A stretch of DNA of 64,000 nucleotides from Saprospiraceae bacterium (GTDB taxonomy: Bacteria > Bacteroidota > Bacteroidia > Chitinophagales > Saprospiraceae), in the NCBI GenBank assembly GCA_020630775.1, contig JAHDIN010000006.1:1-64000 (forward strand), read 5' to 3'. Under the pieces are notes generated by a model that saw only the letters and a list, made by a program, of their open reading frames with translations, made no database searches and was not told where the DNA came from. Each line of letters opens with the position of its first letter. The stretch's first letter is position 1. Position numbers and translations under genes: made by a program. Shown piece by piece: positions 17,076 through 26,138 of this stretch.

Positions 17076-17987
17076 TTAATTCAATTTAAATTGATCCCTA
17101 TATTGCGAAGGGCTTAAGCCTTCCTTCTTTTTGAAAAGACGCGAAAAGTATTGAGGATATTCAAATCCTAATTCATAGGCTACTTCTGAAATACTTTTAT
17201 TAGGATTCAAAATTATGTTTTTGGCTTCGTCAATTAAGTATAGTTGTAGATGCTTAGTTGATGTCTTTCCTGTTTCTTTTTTTAATGTATCACTCAAGTA
17301 TCTCTGTGATACGGACATGTTTTTAGCTAGTTGTTCTATACTAGGGATGCCGTTATGAGATAGGTTTCCAGAACTAAAGTAATCAACGAGTTGATTGTTG
17401 AATTTTTCAAGAAGATTATTAGAATATTCTTTTCTATTAATAAATTGTCTTTCATAATATCTCTGCGCATATTTGAGCAAAGTACTTAATTGAGAAATAA
17501 TGATATCCTTACTAAATACATCTTGATTATTATGATACTCGGTTTCAATACTTTTTACAGTTGATTCAATTTGAGCTTCTTCTTTTGGGGATAAATGCAA
17601 TGCTTCGTTAGCACTGTAAGAAAAGAAGCCATACTTCTTTACTTTCGATGCGAGTTCAGTGCCTTTAATAAAGTCTTCATGGAAGTTAATTGAAAAACCT
17701 TTTTGTTCAAATGCTGCTTGATTATCCCATTGCATAACTTGTCTTGGCGCCATAAAAATTAAAGTACCATTGGTAAAATCATACTGTGTGCGTCCGTAGT
17801 TCAATTCTCCTTTGATAATTTTCTTTAAGCTTATTGTGTAGCAGTCACTGGTAATCGGTGGGGAGCTTTTTTTAGGACAGGGTAGAAAGTTGTTTTCTTG
17901 CGAACATAAAACACTAAGCATAGGATGCTCTGGCTTAGGCAATTCCAAGTATTTGAAATAAGCGGATAGTGTTTTAAAGTGTTGCAT
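17076..17987 (-). CDS. AraC-family transcription activator
   Basis: This 303-residue protein has an N-terminal cupin-like sensing region with a Cys/Pro-rich start. The C-terminal double HTH of AraC/XylS type includes IEQLAKNMSVSQRYLSDTLK and then SISEVAYELGFEYPQYFSRL followed by FKKKEGLSPSQYR. It follows a small membrane-protein gene and an SDR gene on the same strand with gaps of 7-9 bp. It is therefore probably made with, and may control, that operon. Confidence 0.9.
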   Translation of the reverse strand: MQHFKTLSAYFKYLELPKPEHPMLSVLCSQENNFLPCPKKSSPPITSDCYTISLKKIIKGELNYGRTQYDFTNGTLIFMAPRQVMQWDNQAAFEQKGFSINFHEDFIKGTELASKVKKYGFFSYSANEALHLSPKEEAQIESTVKSIETEYHNNQDVFSKDIIISQLSTLLKYAQRYYERQFINRKEYSNNLLEKFNNQLVDYFSSGNLSHNGIPSIEQLAKNMSVSQRYLSDTLKKETGKTSTKHLQLYLIDEAKNIILNPNKSISEVAYELGFEYPQYFSRLFKKKEGLSPSQYRDQFKLN

Positions 17988-17994
17988 ATATTTT

Positions 17995-18504
17995 TTATTT
18001 CAGATCAACTTGCATAACATTCAACTGTCTGTTGTAAATCTGCATTCTTTTTAAAGCTTGACTATCTAAAAGTACAAGGACTAAAAAGAAAGCAATTATT
18101 GCGATACCAATAGCTTTGACATTTACATTAGAAGTGAATGATGCTATAAGCGCCGTAATGATAATAATTATAGGGAAAATTTTCAGTGCTACATTTTCAT
18201 ATGTCTTTATTGTACTGCTAGTTCTTTCTAATTCTGCATTTATCACTTTTTCGGGATCGCTTTTATAATCCATTTCAAAGTTATTAAGTTTGGTTTTATT
18301 GCTTACGTAAAAGCCTACTCCAGCACCTAAAAGCAAAATTCCTGAAACTAATAATGGGATGATTAAAGCTCTAGATAATGGGGCCTCACCAATTTTCCAC
18401 AGACAAAAAGAGCCTAACGCATATAGTAGGCCAATAAACATAAAATAAAATGAGGCGATGATTTCGGCCTTTGCCCACTCATTAAAGTACTTAATTATTT
18501 CCAT
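17995..18504 (-). CDS. Four-TM membrane protein, unknown function
   Basis: In 169 residues there are two membrane segments near residues 15-60 (FYFMFIGLLYALGSFCLW, ALIIPLLVSGILLLGAG). A charged loop (NKTKLNNFEMDYKSDPEKVI) follows, then two more segments at about 108-150. This pattern recurs in Bacteroidota next to AraC regulators. It is spaced 7 bp from the AraC gene and 9 bp from the SDR gene, so it lies in the same operon. The function is unknown. Confidence 0.7.
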   Translation of the reverse strand: MEIIKYFNEWAKAEIIASFYFMFIGLLYALGSFCLWKIGEAPLSRALIIPLLVSGILLLGAGVGFYVSNKTKLNNFEMDYKSDPEKVINAELERTSSTIKTYENVALKIFPIIIIITALIASFTSNVNVKAIGIAIIAFFLVLVLLDSQALKRMQIYNRQLNVMQVDLK

Positions 18505-18513
18505 TATTTAGAT

Positions 18514-19464
18514 TTATATATTCCATTTAATTCCCGTAGCCTGCTCTGAAATGACCCATAATTTTTTTGATGCATCTTTATCTTTTGCATGGGGTTTGAT
18601 TTCGTGTGCACCGACAGGTCCTACAAAGTGCCCCCTGCCAGTCGGGCCATAAAATTCTTTTTGATCTAGGTCTTTTTCAGTTGCACACATCAATTGTGGA
18701 TAAGCCCCATTTTCAGCTGGTTGTGTTAGTGGAGATAACTTCATTAAGCCAAAAATAAATCTCATCAATAAACTGCCACTTGTTGTTATTAAGGACGTTC
18801 TTGAAGATCCTGGATGACAAGCGTATGCTTTTACGTTTGTTTTTCCTGCTTTTGAAAGTCTGTTTTGTAGTTCATATATAGACATGATTTGTGCTAATTT
18901 ACTTTGACTGTAAGCGTTATTTGGAGTGTAATCCTTTTCCCAATTAAGATCGTCAAACTTGATGGCTTTTATACCCATATTATAACCCATGCTACTGACG
19001 GTAACAATACGACCATTTGACTTTTCTATTAATGGAAATAATAAAGCTTGTAATGTAAAATGTCCAAAGTAATTTACGCCCATTTGACTTTCCCATCCAT
19101 CTATGGTGAGTTTACGCTGAGGTACTTGTGCAATAGCTGCATTACATAGAAGCGCATCGATTCTCGTTACTTTTTGCATCACTTTTTCAACGGCCTTTTT
19201 TACTGAAGCTTGTTCGGATAAATCCATTTGTATGGATACGATATTTATATCTGGACCCAATTCATCCTTTAAAGTTGTGATGACTCCTGCGGCTTTTGTA
19301 GGATTTCTATTAAGCATGACCACTTGTGCCCCTTTAGATAAAAGGATTTTAGCTGCTTCAAAGCCAGTGCCACTTGTTGTGCCAGTAATCACGAAAGTTT
19401 GACCAGTTAGATTTTCAATTCTCGATGGCAGCCAGCCTTTAGGTCCAAATGCATTCTTTCTCAA
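18514..19464 (-). CDS. Short-chain dehydrogenase/reductase
   Basis: The 316-residue protein is an SDR with the cofactor motif TGTTSGTGFEAAKI, an NAA-type motif (ALLCNAAIAQ), a catalytic Ser in TVSSMGYN and the YSQSK pair (AYSQSKLAQIMS). The shape resembles the protochlorophyllide-reductase-like/retinol-dehydrogenase-like group. The start must be TTG at 19464; no ATG occurs before the Rossmann motif. Substrate unknown. It heads the operon with the membrane protein and AraC regulator. Confidence 0.88.
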   Translation of the reverse strand: MRKNAFGPKGWLPSRIENLTGQTFVITGTTSGTGFEAAKILLSKGAQVVMLNRNPTKAAGVITTLKDELGPDINIVSIQMDLSEQASVKKAVEKVMQKVTRIDALLCNAAIAQVPQRKLTIDGWESQMGVNYFGHFTLQALLFPLIEKSNGRIVTVSSMGYNMGIKAIKFDDLNWEKDYTPNNAYSQSKLAQIMSIYELQNRLSKAGKTNVKAYACHPGSSRTSLITTSGSLLMRFIFGLMKLSPLTQPAENGAYPQLMCATEKDLDQKEFYGPTGRGHFVGPVGAHEIKPHAKDKDASKKLWVISEQATGIKWNI

Positions 19465-19481
19465 AATGATTTAATTAAGAT

Positions 19482-19512
19482 GAAGTAATAAAAGTATTTT
19501 AAATATTACTTC
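19482..19512. promoter_or_regulatory. 9-bp perfect inverted repeat upstream of the SDR operon
   Basis: GAAGTAATA (19482-19490) and TATTACTTC (19504-19512) are separated by 13 nt, 17 bp before the TTG start at 19464. The position suits an operator or a 5' hairpin. An AraC binding site would normally be a direct repeat, so the binding factor is open. Confidence 0.45.
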
Positions 19513-19604
19513 TCAAAGATAAAGACCTATTTATCCCATTCTCTTATACAAAAATGTCAATCATGTATACATTTTGGTAATGCAAAATTTCAGTATGCGT
19601 AGGA

Positions 19605-20468
19605 TTATATACCCGCAAATAACTTCTTAAACTTCTCAGGCAATGGACTACTCGCTGATGTTTTTTCAGAGGTGATTGGATGTTCAAATTCTATTGAACT
19701 GGCGTGGAGGTATAATCCTTGGCCTTTAGATATCTTGCCTTCTATACCATACGTTTTATCTCCTAAGACAGGATGACCCAATTCTGAGAGATGAATGCGA
19801 ATTTGATGTCGCCTTCCAGTTATCAATTGGACTTCCAATAAATTTAGACCATCATATTTGTCTGAATCTATAGAATCGATTCTTTTATAATTAGTTTCAG
19901 CGTTCTTTTCCTTAATGGGTGTTGTGATCTTTCCTGAGTCATTGATTTTGCCGATGCAAATAGTGTGATATGTTTTCTTAATCCGTCTTTCTGCAAATGC
20001 CTGACTCAAAAGGACATTCGATTGTCTTGTCTTGGCGATCAATAAAACACCACTTGTTGGTCTGTCCAATCTATGCACAGGCTGAGGTATAGGAAGTGCA
20101 TCTTTTTTAGAGCTTTTCTTTAGAATGTTAGGTAAGGCATTCACCAGGGTACGATTCATATTTCCACTAACAGTCAGTCCTGCAGGTTTATTGATGATAG
20201 CTAAGTCATCATCTTCATATAATACAGGTACTGTTATATCTAGTTGGATAGCTTCTTTTTCTTTTGGACGAAAAAGCTGTATGATTTCACCACCTTTTAT
20301 GTAATCGCCACTAAAGCCAATTTTCCCATTGACTTTGATCAACTTCTTGGAAATGACCTTTTTAATACCTTTTCTTGATGAAACTGATTGGAATTTGCCA
20401 ACTAGGTAATCTGAGAGCCTTTCGGTTTTTTCCAATTTTGGGACAAGGATGGATTCTATTTTTTTCAA
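19605..20468 (-). CDS. RluA-family pseudouridine synthase
   Basis: The 287-residue protein has an N-terminal S4-like RNA-binding segment (RLSDYLVGKFQSVSSRKGIK, then KLIKVNGK) and the RluA catalytic domain with VHRLDRPTSGVLLIAKT, where the Asp is the catalytic residue. RRHQIRIHLSELGHPVLGD follows. It isomerises uridines in rRNA or tRNA; the exact target cannot be told. The start is TTG at 20468. Confidence 0.9.
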   Translation of the reverse strand: MKKIESILVPKLEKTERLSDYLVGKFQSVSSRKGIKKVISKKLIKVNGKIGFSGDYIKGGEIIQLFRPKEKEAIQLDITVPVLYEDDDLAIINKPAGLTVSGNMNRTLVNALPNILKKSSKKDALPIPQPVHRLDRPTSGVLLIAKTRQSNVLLSQAFAERRIKKTYHTICIGKINDSGKITTPIKEKNAETNYKRIDSIDSDKYDGLNLLEVQLITGRRHQIRIHLSELGHPVLGDKTYGIEGKISKGQGLYLHASSIEFEHPITSEKTSASSPLPEKFKKLFAGI

Positions 20469-20527
20469 CGTGTACTTTTTTATAGTGGAATTTGGGGTAA
20501 AGGTAGGGTTATTTTAGGTGGTTGAGA

Positions 20528-20607
20528 GGTTAAGTGGTTAAGTCGTTAAGTCGTTAAGTAGTTAAGTGGTTAAGTAGTTAAGTAGTTAAGTGGTTAAGTA
20601 GTTAAGT
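20528..20607. repeat. 8-nt tandem repeat array, ten copies of NGTTAAGT
   Basis: Ten head-to-tail copies of GGTTAAGT, CGTTAAGT or AGTTAAGT run without gaps. Only the first base of the unit varies. The array lies upstream of the RluA gene start and downstream of the 939-residue surface protein gene. Confidence 0.85.
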
Positions 20608-20611
20608 CGCG

Positions 20612-20798
20612 ACGCCAAGTCGAAGATTCCGACTTTAACGTCGGATGGGTGGGTTTTAGGTCACGACGTTATCCGGTTTTATCAATCAGATTTATAGTCG
20701 TAGATTCCGATCGAAGCATCGGATGGTTAGGTCGTTAAGGTTGTAACTATAGTCGGAGATACTGATCGAAGCATAGGCTCTTATAAAGTCTATCTCCG
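20612..20798. repeat. Three related hairpin repeats after a surface-protein gene
   Basis: Three imperfect copies of a unit of about 35 bp start near 20615, 20695 and 20750 (GTCG-A-GATTCCGA...TCGGATGG). The first two carry perfect inverted arms (TCCGAC/GTCGGA and TCCGAT/ATCGGA). The third joins an 8-bp arm pair CGGAGATA/TATCTCCG that spans the stop codon of the minus-strand gene at 20790, so it may act as its terminator. Confidence 0.5.
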
Positions 20799-23609
20799 AA
20801 CGACTACAAATTTCTCAACAATCAGCTTGTCTTCGATTCTAATTATCAATTGGTAATGTCCGGGCATTAAACCGGCACAATCTACATATGATGATGTATC
20901 CTCTAAGGACAATTGACCTAATGCATTGAAAACTTGATAATGCTGTATTGGATAATCACTCTCTATGTGCAAAATATTCTGAGCGGGATTCGGATATATT
21001 TTTATTCCCAATTTTAAGAACTCATAAGTGGAGGTGATTTTATCTACAAAAGTACTTTTGGTCGTATTTGTGATGATCGGCGCATTTTGATCAAAAATGA
21101 TATACGCTGTGTTTTCTACTGTTGTACCTGGTTGGATGTCGGCTTTTGCATTGATTCTGTATCTTATAAATCCATGGCTTTCGGGCTCATTGGTCAGACT
21201 GTCAATTAAGTAGATGTCTTTGAACAAAAATTCAATAGCCGGTCCGTCTATATAAGTTTGTAATTGATGACTTGTAGATAATACTTTAAATGTGCTCCAA
21301 TCTAAGTTGTCATCCAAGGTGTCTTTAATACTGACATCTATTGCAACATCATTACCTGTATTTTGAAAACGAATGAGATAATCCAATGTCAAATCGTTTA
21401 TTAGTAGTTCATTGTTAATGCCTTCACCTTTTGGAGTAACGCCCTTGTCGTTAGGGTCATAAGAACATCGGACTAATGATTCATAAAAATCAGAACTTGC
21501 GGGCACAATTACATTAGATGAATCTCTTAATATTTCTGTAGTGAAATTGATGAAATTACCGGTAGCCGTTTCATCAGGCGCTTCCAAAATAAGTTCTATG
21601 CGTCTGTTTTCAAAGGGCCTTAAGTCTTCGTAATTCCATATGACAATATTGTTGTCAATCTCTGAATAGTTGGGTGTGGCAGAGATAAAATTTACTTGAG
21701 GGTCCAATGCTAGTACGATCTGACCAGCTTCTATTACAGATCCTTTATTAACATAGTCTAGATAAAAAGGGACCTCTGTATTACATCTTGTTAGCTCAGA
21801 ACTTAATACGACTTCCATGTCATGAACTTCACCTGAATGCACCAATCCAAAATCTTTATTGATATTATCTATGCCCCAATTAAAGTATCGAAATGAATAA
21901 GCCATGGAGTCTGTTGTAATTATCCATTCAGGGTCTAATATTGGTTCGACAACAAATTGAGCGCCTTGGTTACCAATTTGGAAGTACGACCCATCTTGAT
22001 CGGTAACGGCAATATTGTCTGTTGGTACAAAACTGATCGGCCATTGTCCGATGCCGTACTCTAAACTATCTTGAATGCCGTTCTCATTAGTATCATAAAA
22101 TACATCACCCGAGATGCCAAAATTTGAACAGTTGATCTCGCTTTCATTATTGCATCCAGGTGCATTGAAAGATATTTCTGTATTCTCTGAACCGTTTAAA
22201 ACACCGCAAACGCTGAATACGGCGCAGTCGGAAAGCATAGAGTTTCCATCAAGAGACAATGCTGGTAAACTGTTATTGTTAGGGTTAAATATCGATTGTG
22301 GATCTAAGTTGTTGAGACCTTCCAGTGAAGTAAGATTGGGATTAGAAGAGATATCAAGGCGACCATTTATAGATCTCAAGTTATTTAATGCAATCATGTT
22401 TTCTAAGTTGGTATTGCTCCTAATCGTCAATCGACCGTTTATTTGTTTTAAATTATCTAATCCATCTAATGAGATAATGCTATTATGACCTACGATTGAA
22501 AACTCTGAGCCAATTGTTTCTAATTGGGCTAGTCCGCTCAAGTTCGCTACATTAGGGTTGGAAGATAAATTGAAAAAGCCCCCGATTGATTTTAAGCTAG
22601 AGAAGCCATCAATAGAGACCAAGCTTTGATTGTCATATAAGTCCAACTCATTACCTATAGAAGTGATGTTGTTGAAGCCATCAATATTTTCTAATGACCT
22701 ATTTCGCTCGATAATAAAATTTCTTCCAACAGAGGTCATGTTTGGGAAATTGGTCAAGGTCTTCAATTGACTATTGAGTTCTATTTCCAAATCATTAATA
22801 ATGCTTCCTATCTTTTCTAATCCTTCAAGACTTTCGAGACGCTGATTATTTAGTATTCTTAGGAATTCCAAATCACTATTTACATTCTCCAAGCCTTTGA
22901 GATTAGTTAGACTTTCATTGAGCGTTAGTACAAATGAGCCCAAGTGTTTTAAATTGCTTAAAGCTTCTAATGATGACATATCATTTTCACTTATACCAAA
23001 AATTCCTCCTACATATTCTAAATTAGATAATGCTGAGATATCCTGAAGTTTCATGTTTTTTGTTAGTGACAAATTTCCTCCAACGAATTTTAAATTATCT
23101 AATCCAGATAAGTTGCTTAGGCTTTGAAATGACGGATTCGATCCTAAGGCTAATGACCCGAATATGGAATCTATTTTTTCTAGTCCTTTTAGGTTTTCTA
23201 AAGATGCCATTCTTACCACAAAAAGATTGTCACCTATGTGTTCAAGATTAGCTAATGCTTCAATAGATGACATTGATGAACTTTCAAATATCAAAGAACC
23301 ACCAATTTGAGTTAATTGATTTAATCCTTCTAAATTTTGCAGACCTGAGACACCCTCAAAAACGAGATCGCCACTAATAGTTTGGATTTGCGCTAGGCCA
23401 TCTAAATTTGTGATTAGACCATCTAAGGTGACGGTACCTTCAATGTTGGTGCAGTTGGCATGGTCAGTAGGGAAATTATCAATTTGTGATTGATTGCTAA
23501 ATCGAATGCCATTAGGTAGGCAGGATTGGGATTTAATGAAGGGAGTAAATAAAAATGAGAAGCATAAGGTAATTAGGACTGTTTGAATCTGCAGCGAGAA
23601 GTGATTCAT
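20790..23609 (-). CDS. Large leucine-rich-repeat surface protein with T9SS type-A sorting domain
   Basis: This 939-residue protein begins with a signal peptide (LITLCFSFLFTPFIKSQS). Roughly 16 leucine-rich repeats follow, of 22-24 residues each, with the pattern N-x-x-L-x-x-L-x-G-L-x-x-L-x-x-I-G-G-x-L. They form a solenoid of receptor-L/Ecm33-like type up to about residue 470. Next comes a region with a cna-like turn (GISGDVFYDTNENGIQD), a DUF11/DUF7619-like module (SYDPNDKGVTPKG) and a C-terminal T9SS sorting domain (IKIYPNPAQNILHIES, ending in VEKFVVVRR). Export by T9SS and surface anchoring are expected; it is likely an adhesin (inference). Stop is TAG. Confidence 0.9.
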   Translation of the reverse strand: MNHFSLQIQTVLITLCFSFLFTPFIKSQSCLPNGIRFSNQSQIDNFPTDHANCTNIEGTVTLDGLITNLDGLAQIQTISGDLVFEGVSGLQNLEGLNQLTQIGGSLIFESSSMSSIEALANLEHIGDNLFVVRMASLENLKGLEKIDSIFGSLALGSNPSFQSLSNLSGLDNLKFVGGNLSLTKNMKLQDISALSNLEYVGGIFGISENDMSSLEALSNLKHLGSFVLTLNESLTNLKGLENVNSDLEFLRILNNQRLESLEGLEKIGSIINDLEIELNSQLKTLTNFPNMTSVGRNFIIERNRSLENIDGFNNITSIGNELDLYDNQSLVSIDGFSSLKSIGGFFNLSSNPNVANLSGLAQLETIGSEFSIVGHNSIISLDGLDNLKQINGRLTIRSNTNLENMIALNNLRSINGRLDISSNPNLTSLEGLNNLDPQSIFNPNNNSLPALSLDGNSMLSDCAVFSVCGVLNGSENTEISFNAPGCNNESEINCSNFGISGDVFYDTNENGIQDSLEYGIGQWPISFVPTDNIAVTDQDGSYFQIGNQGAQFVVEPILDPEWIITTDSMAYSFRYFNWGIDNINKDFGLVHSGEVHDMEVVLSSELTRCNTEVPFYLDYVNKGSVIEAGQIVLALDPQVNFISATPNYSEIDNNIVIWNYEDLRPFENRRIELILEAPDETATGNFINFTTEILRDSSNVIVPASSDFYESLVRCSYDPNDKGVTPKGEGINNELLINDLTLDYLIRFQNTGNDVAIDVSIKDTLDDNLDWSTFKVLSTSHQLQTYIDGPAIEFLFKDIYLIDSLTNEPESHGFIRYRINAKADIQPGTTVENTAYIIFDQNAPIITNTTKSTFVDKITSTYEFLKLGIKIYPNPAQNILHIESDYPIQHYQVFNALGQLSLEDTSSYVDCAGLMPGHYQLIIRIEDKLIVEKFVVVRR

Positions 23610-23756
23610 TATGTTAATGATTTAATGTGGTGTATACAATGACTATAAAACGTGTTGAGATTTAAAATCGTTGCAAAGATAGTATAAGGTATTACTTGTT
23701 TGTGGGATTCGGTATATAGCTAAACGGATTTAAATGTATGAAGTTAAATTTTTGGC

Positions 23757-24134
23757 TTACTTCTTTTCTTGCCTCAGGATCTTTTCCATCTTACGACCTT
23801 TTGCTAATTCATCAATGAGTTTTTCCATTTGTCGACATTGTTTGTATAATTCAAACTCTTCTTCTATTTCTTCGATTCTATAGCCACAAACAACACCTTT
23901 AATCATATATGCATTAGGATGAATTTTAGCTTTCTTAAAGAATGCTCTATAGGTTACTTTGTCAGCAATGAGTTTGTCTAAGGTCTTTTGATTCATGCCG
24001 GTAAACCATTTTAATACCTCGTCTAATTCTTCTTTCGTTCTGCCGTTTTTTACTAAACGATTGAGGTATAGGGGATAGATATTGCCAAAAATCAAATTGG
24101 CTACTTGTTCGTTTTTCTCGGCTGTTACTTTCAT
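23757..24134 (-). CDS. DUF2200 domain protein
   Basis: All 125 residues fit the DUF2200 family: NLIFGNIYPLYLNRLVKNGR, then KTLDKLIADKVTYRAFFKKA, AYMIKGVVCGYRIEEIEEE and the terminal LIDELAKGRKMEKILRQ. It is cytoplasmic and of full family length. The biochemical role is unknown. Confidence 0.88.
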   Translation of the reverse strand: MKVTAEKNEQVANLIFGNIYPLYLNRLVKNGRTKEELDEVLKWFTGMNQKTLDKLIADKVTYRAFFKKAKIHPNAYMIKGVVCGYRIEEIEEEFELYKQCRQMEKLIDELAKGRKMEKILRQEKK

Positions 24135-24190
24135 ATCGTTGTTGCTGTAAAATGATGCTTACTCAGAAGACTAAGGTTAAGGAAGCATTT

Positions 24191-24697
24191 TTAAGGGTTA
24201 AATATATTTAAACTGTTCCAATAATGCCCCATTTGACCGCGCTGTCTCATTTTTTCTTTATCAATTTTATTTGGTAAGTTAACCTTATCCTGTTTTAAAA
24301 GGAATTGCTTTATATGAGTGTAATTTTCAATTTGCTGAAATAATAGATCTAATCTGTCATAATGATAGAGCATCCATTTTAATTCAAAATCTAACTTGCC
24401 TTTTTCTATTATCTCATTTAGGATCTCGAATGTTTGGCTTTTTGCTTCTTCATCCAATATCACGATTCCAGAATGGCATGCTGGTTCAGCAATGCCGTAC
24501 CAAATGATAAATATTGCTCTTTTGAGGGCTTCTAGATTGCGATCGGCGATTAGTGTATAGTCTTTGTGTATCTTTTCATATGCATCTGCGATACCAAAGT
24601 ATACGACCATGTCATTCTTTTCTTCGGTGCTTCCTTCGAATGTTTGTAGGTGGTTGAGTAAGTCTAATTCTTTTTGTGCTAGGGTTTCTAGGTCCAT
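24191..24697 (-). CDS. Conserved hypothetical helical protein
   Basis: From the ATG at 24697 the protein has 168 residues (MDLETLAQKELDLLNHLQTF). A longer frame to 24790 would add a poorly ordered N-terminus beside a repeat array, so I prefer the shorter start. The protein is soluble and mostly helical, with a well-conserved-looking centre (FIIWYGIAEPACHSGIVIL) and end (MRQRGQMGHYWNSLNIF). I do not recognise a named family. It lacks a signal peptide. Confidence 0.7.
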   Translation of the reverse strand: MDLETLAQKELDLLNHLQTFEGSTEEKNDMVVYFGIADAYEKIHKDYTLIADRNLEALKRAIFIIWYGIAEPACHSGIVILDEEAKSQTFEILNEIIEKGKLDFELKWMLYHYDRLDLLFQQIENYTHIKQFLLKQDKVNLPNKIDKEKMRQRGQMGHYWNSLNIFNP

Positions 24698-24791
24698 GAT
24701 TTTGGTTATCTTATGACTAAGATATTGAACATTTGTAATTGGACTTAATATTGATAATGCATAATTAGATGATAGGTTAGGGGTATTCATA

Positions 24792-25040
24792 TGTCGCCAC
24801 TCTGTGGTTATTCGGGTTTAGTCACTCTGTGGCTAGGGTTGATCTAGGATGCTTTGTTGTTCGGGTGTTACCGTTCTGTGGCTATTTAGGTGTTGCTACT
24901 CTGTGGTTATCCAGGTGTCGTCACTCTTTGGTTATTCGGGTGTCGCCACTCTGTGGCTATACGTGTCTTGTCACTTTGTGGTTATTCGGTTGTCTCTACT
25001 TTGTGGTTTTTTTGGTGTTGCCACTCTGTGTCTAGGGTAA
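24792..25040. repeat. 25-bp minisatellite, about ten copies
   Basis: The consensus TGTCGCCACTCTGTGGTTAT plus TCGGG repeats nine times at exactly 25 nt and once at 24 nt, with 70-95% identity between units. Because 25 is not a multiple of three, all three plus frames stay open through it, giving false ORFs of 60-73 codons. No gene is supported. The rest of the gap to folE (25041-25155) holds nothing recognisable. Confidence 0.85.
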
Positions 25041-25155
25041 GTTTAGGTAGGTTGTGGCTTATGGGTGAACAATCGTTACCTAGAAGTCATTTTGATGATT
25101 TTGGTTTTTAGGAGTTGTTTTCTTGGTTTGATGGGGTTGGTTGAAAGCTGGAAAA

Positions 25156-25818
25156 TTATTTCTCCAGCAATCTTAAAAATTCTTCTCTTTGGTGTGGTTC
25201 GTTGAATTTGCCTCCGTATTCCATGGTGACTGTAGAACTTTGGATATCTTTTATACCTCTGGCTTGTACGCACAAGTGCTCCGCATCTACGACGACTATA
25301 ACGTCATCTGTTTCTAATTCCTTTTTTAGATCATTGTAAATCTGAACTGTCATTCTTTCTTGTACCTGTGGACGTCTGCCGTAGTAATCAACAATCCTAT
25401 TAAGCTTTGATAAGCCAATCACCTTGCCAGATGAGATATAGCCAACATGTGCAATCCCTGTTATTGGTAGGAAATGATGTTCGCATGAAGAACGTAAGGT
25501 GATGTTCTTTTCGATTAACATTTTACCATAGCCGTACTTATTGTCGAAAACAGAGATATTAGGTCTGTTTTTTGGATCTAGTCCAGCAAAGATTTCTTTC
25601 ACATACATTTTAGCTACGCGATAAGGTGTACCTTTAAGGCTGTCATCATTTAGGTCTAAACCTAATGTTTCCATAATGACTGCAAAGCAGTCTTGAATAA
25701 TTTTGATTTTTTCATCATCGGTTTTGTCAAAAGCATCAGCTCTCATTGGTGTTTCGATGCTTGTCATAACGTGGTTGTCACCTTCAATTTCGATTTTTAA
25801 TTTGTCTGCTACACGCAT
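25156..25818 (-). CDS. folE: GTP cyclohydrolase I (FolE)
   Basis: From the ATG at 25818 the protein has 220 residues; a TTG seven codons upstream is possible. The family signatures are complete: SIETPMRADAF, SLKGTPYRVAKMYVKEIFAG, zinc ligands in SSCEHHFLPI and HLCVQARGIKD, and VIGLSKLNRIVDYYGRRPQV-QER. It converts GTP to 7,8-dihydroneopterin triphosphate, the first step of tetrahydrofolate and pterin synthesis. No folate neighbours are in the window, so it stands alone. Confidence 0.93.
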   Translation of the reverse strand: MRVADKLKIEIEGDNHVMTSIETPMRADAFDKTDDEKIKIIQDCFAVIMETLGLDLNDDSLKGTPYRVAKMYVKEIFAGLDPKNRPNISVFDNKYGYGKMLIEKNITLRSSCEHHFLPITGIAHVGYISSGKVIGLSKLNRIVDYYGRRPQVQERMTVQIYNDLKKELETDDVIVVVDAEHLCVQARGIKDIQSSTVTMEYGGKFNEPHQREEFLRLLEK

Positions 25819-26138
25819 AATTTCATTTGTATTGGCCAAAACAATATTGTTACGCAGGTGCCAATTATGGCTGCATATAGTTTATCTATCGCCTTGGTTG
25901 TGTTAATGTTTAATTGAATATTTCCTAAATCGTGTATAAAACATCACATTTTGAAAAAGGTTTTATGGAGTGGGGTATATAGATGAATTTAATTTGTTGT
26001 AGTTAACTTTTCATAAATAGTATTCCATCAATCAAACCAAGTAATATCAAGCCTTTTAGCAACTGAGTCCTCGAACAACCGAGCCCACGAGTCTCTGAGC
26101 CCCCGAGCCCCCGAGAAACCTTTACCCCGTTCAAGACA
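25819..26138. other. Intergenic region with GAGCCC-rich short repeat
   Basis: About 320 bp hold no gene I can support. The part next to 25818 should carry the folE promoter. Between about 26065 and 26118 there is a degenerate tandem repeat of about 10-11 nt based on CGAGCCCC/CGAGTC, close to the stop of the parvulin-like gene. Confidence 0.5.

Noticed and set aside
24829-25111. Three overlapping plus-strand frames of 63-73 codons, Leu/Cys/Val-rich
   Set aside because: They are produced by the 25-bp tandem repeat, whose non-triplet period keeps every frame open. No protein family or start context supports them.
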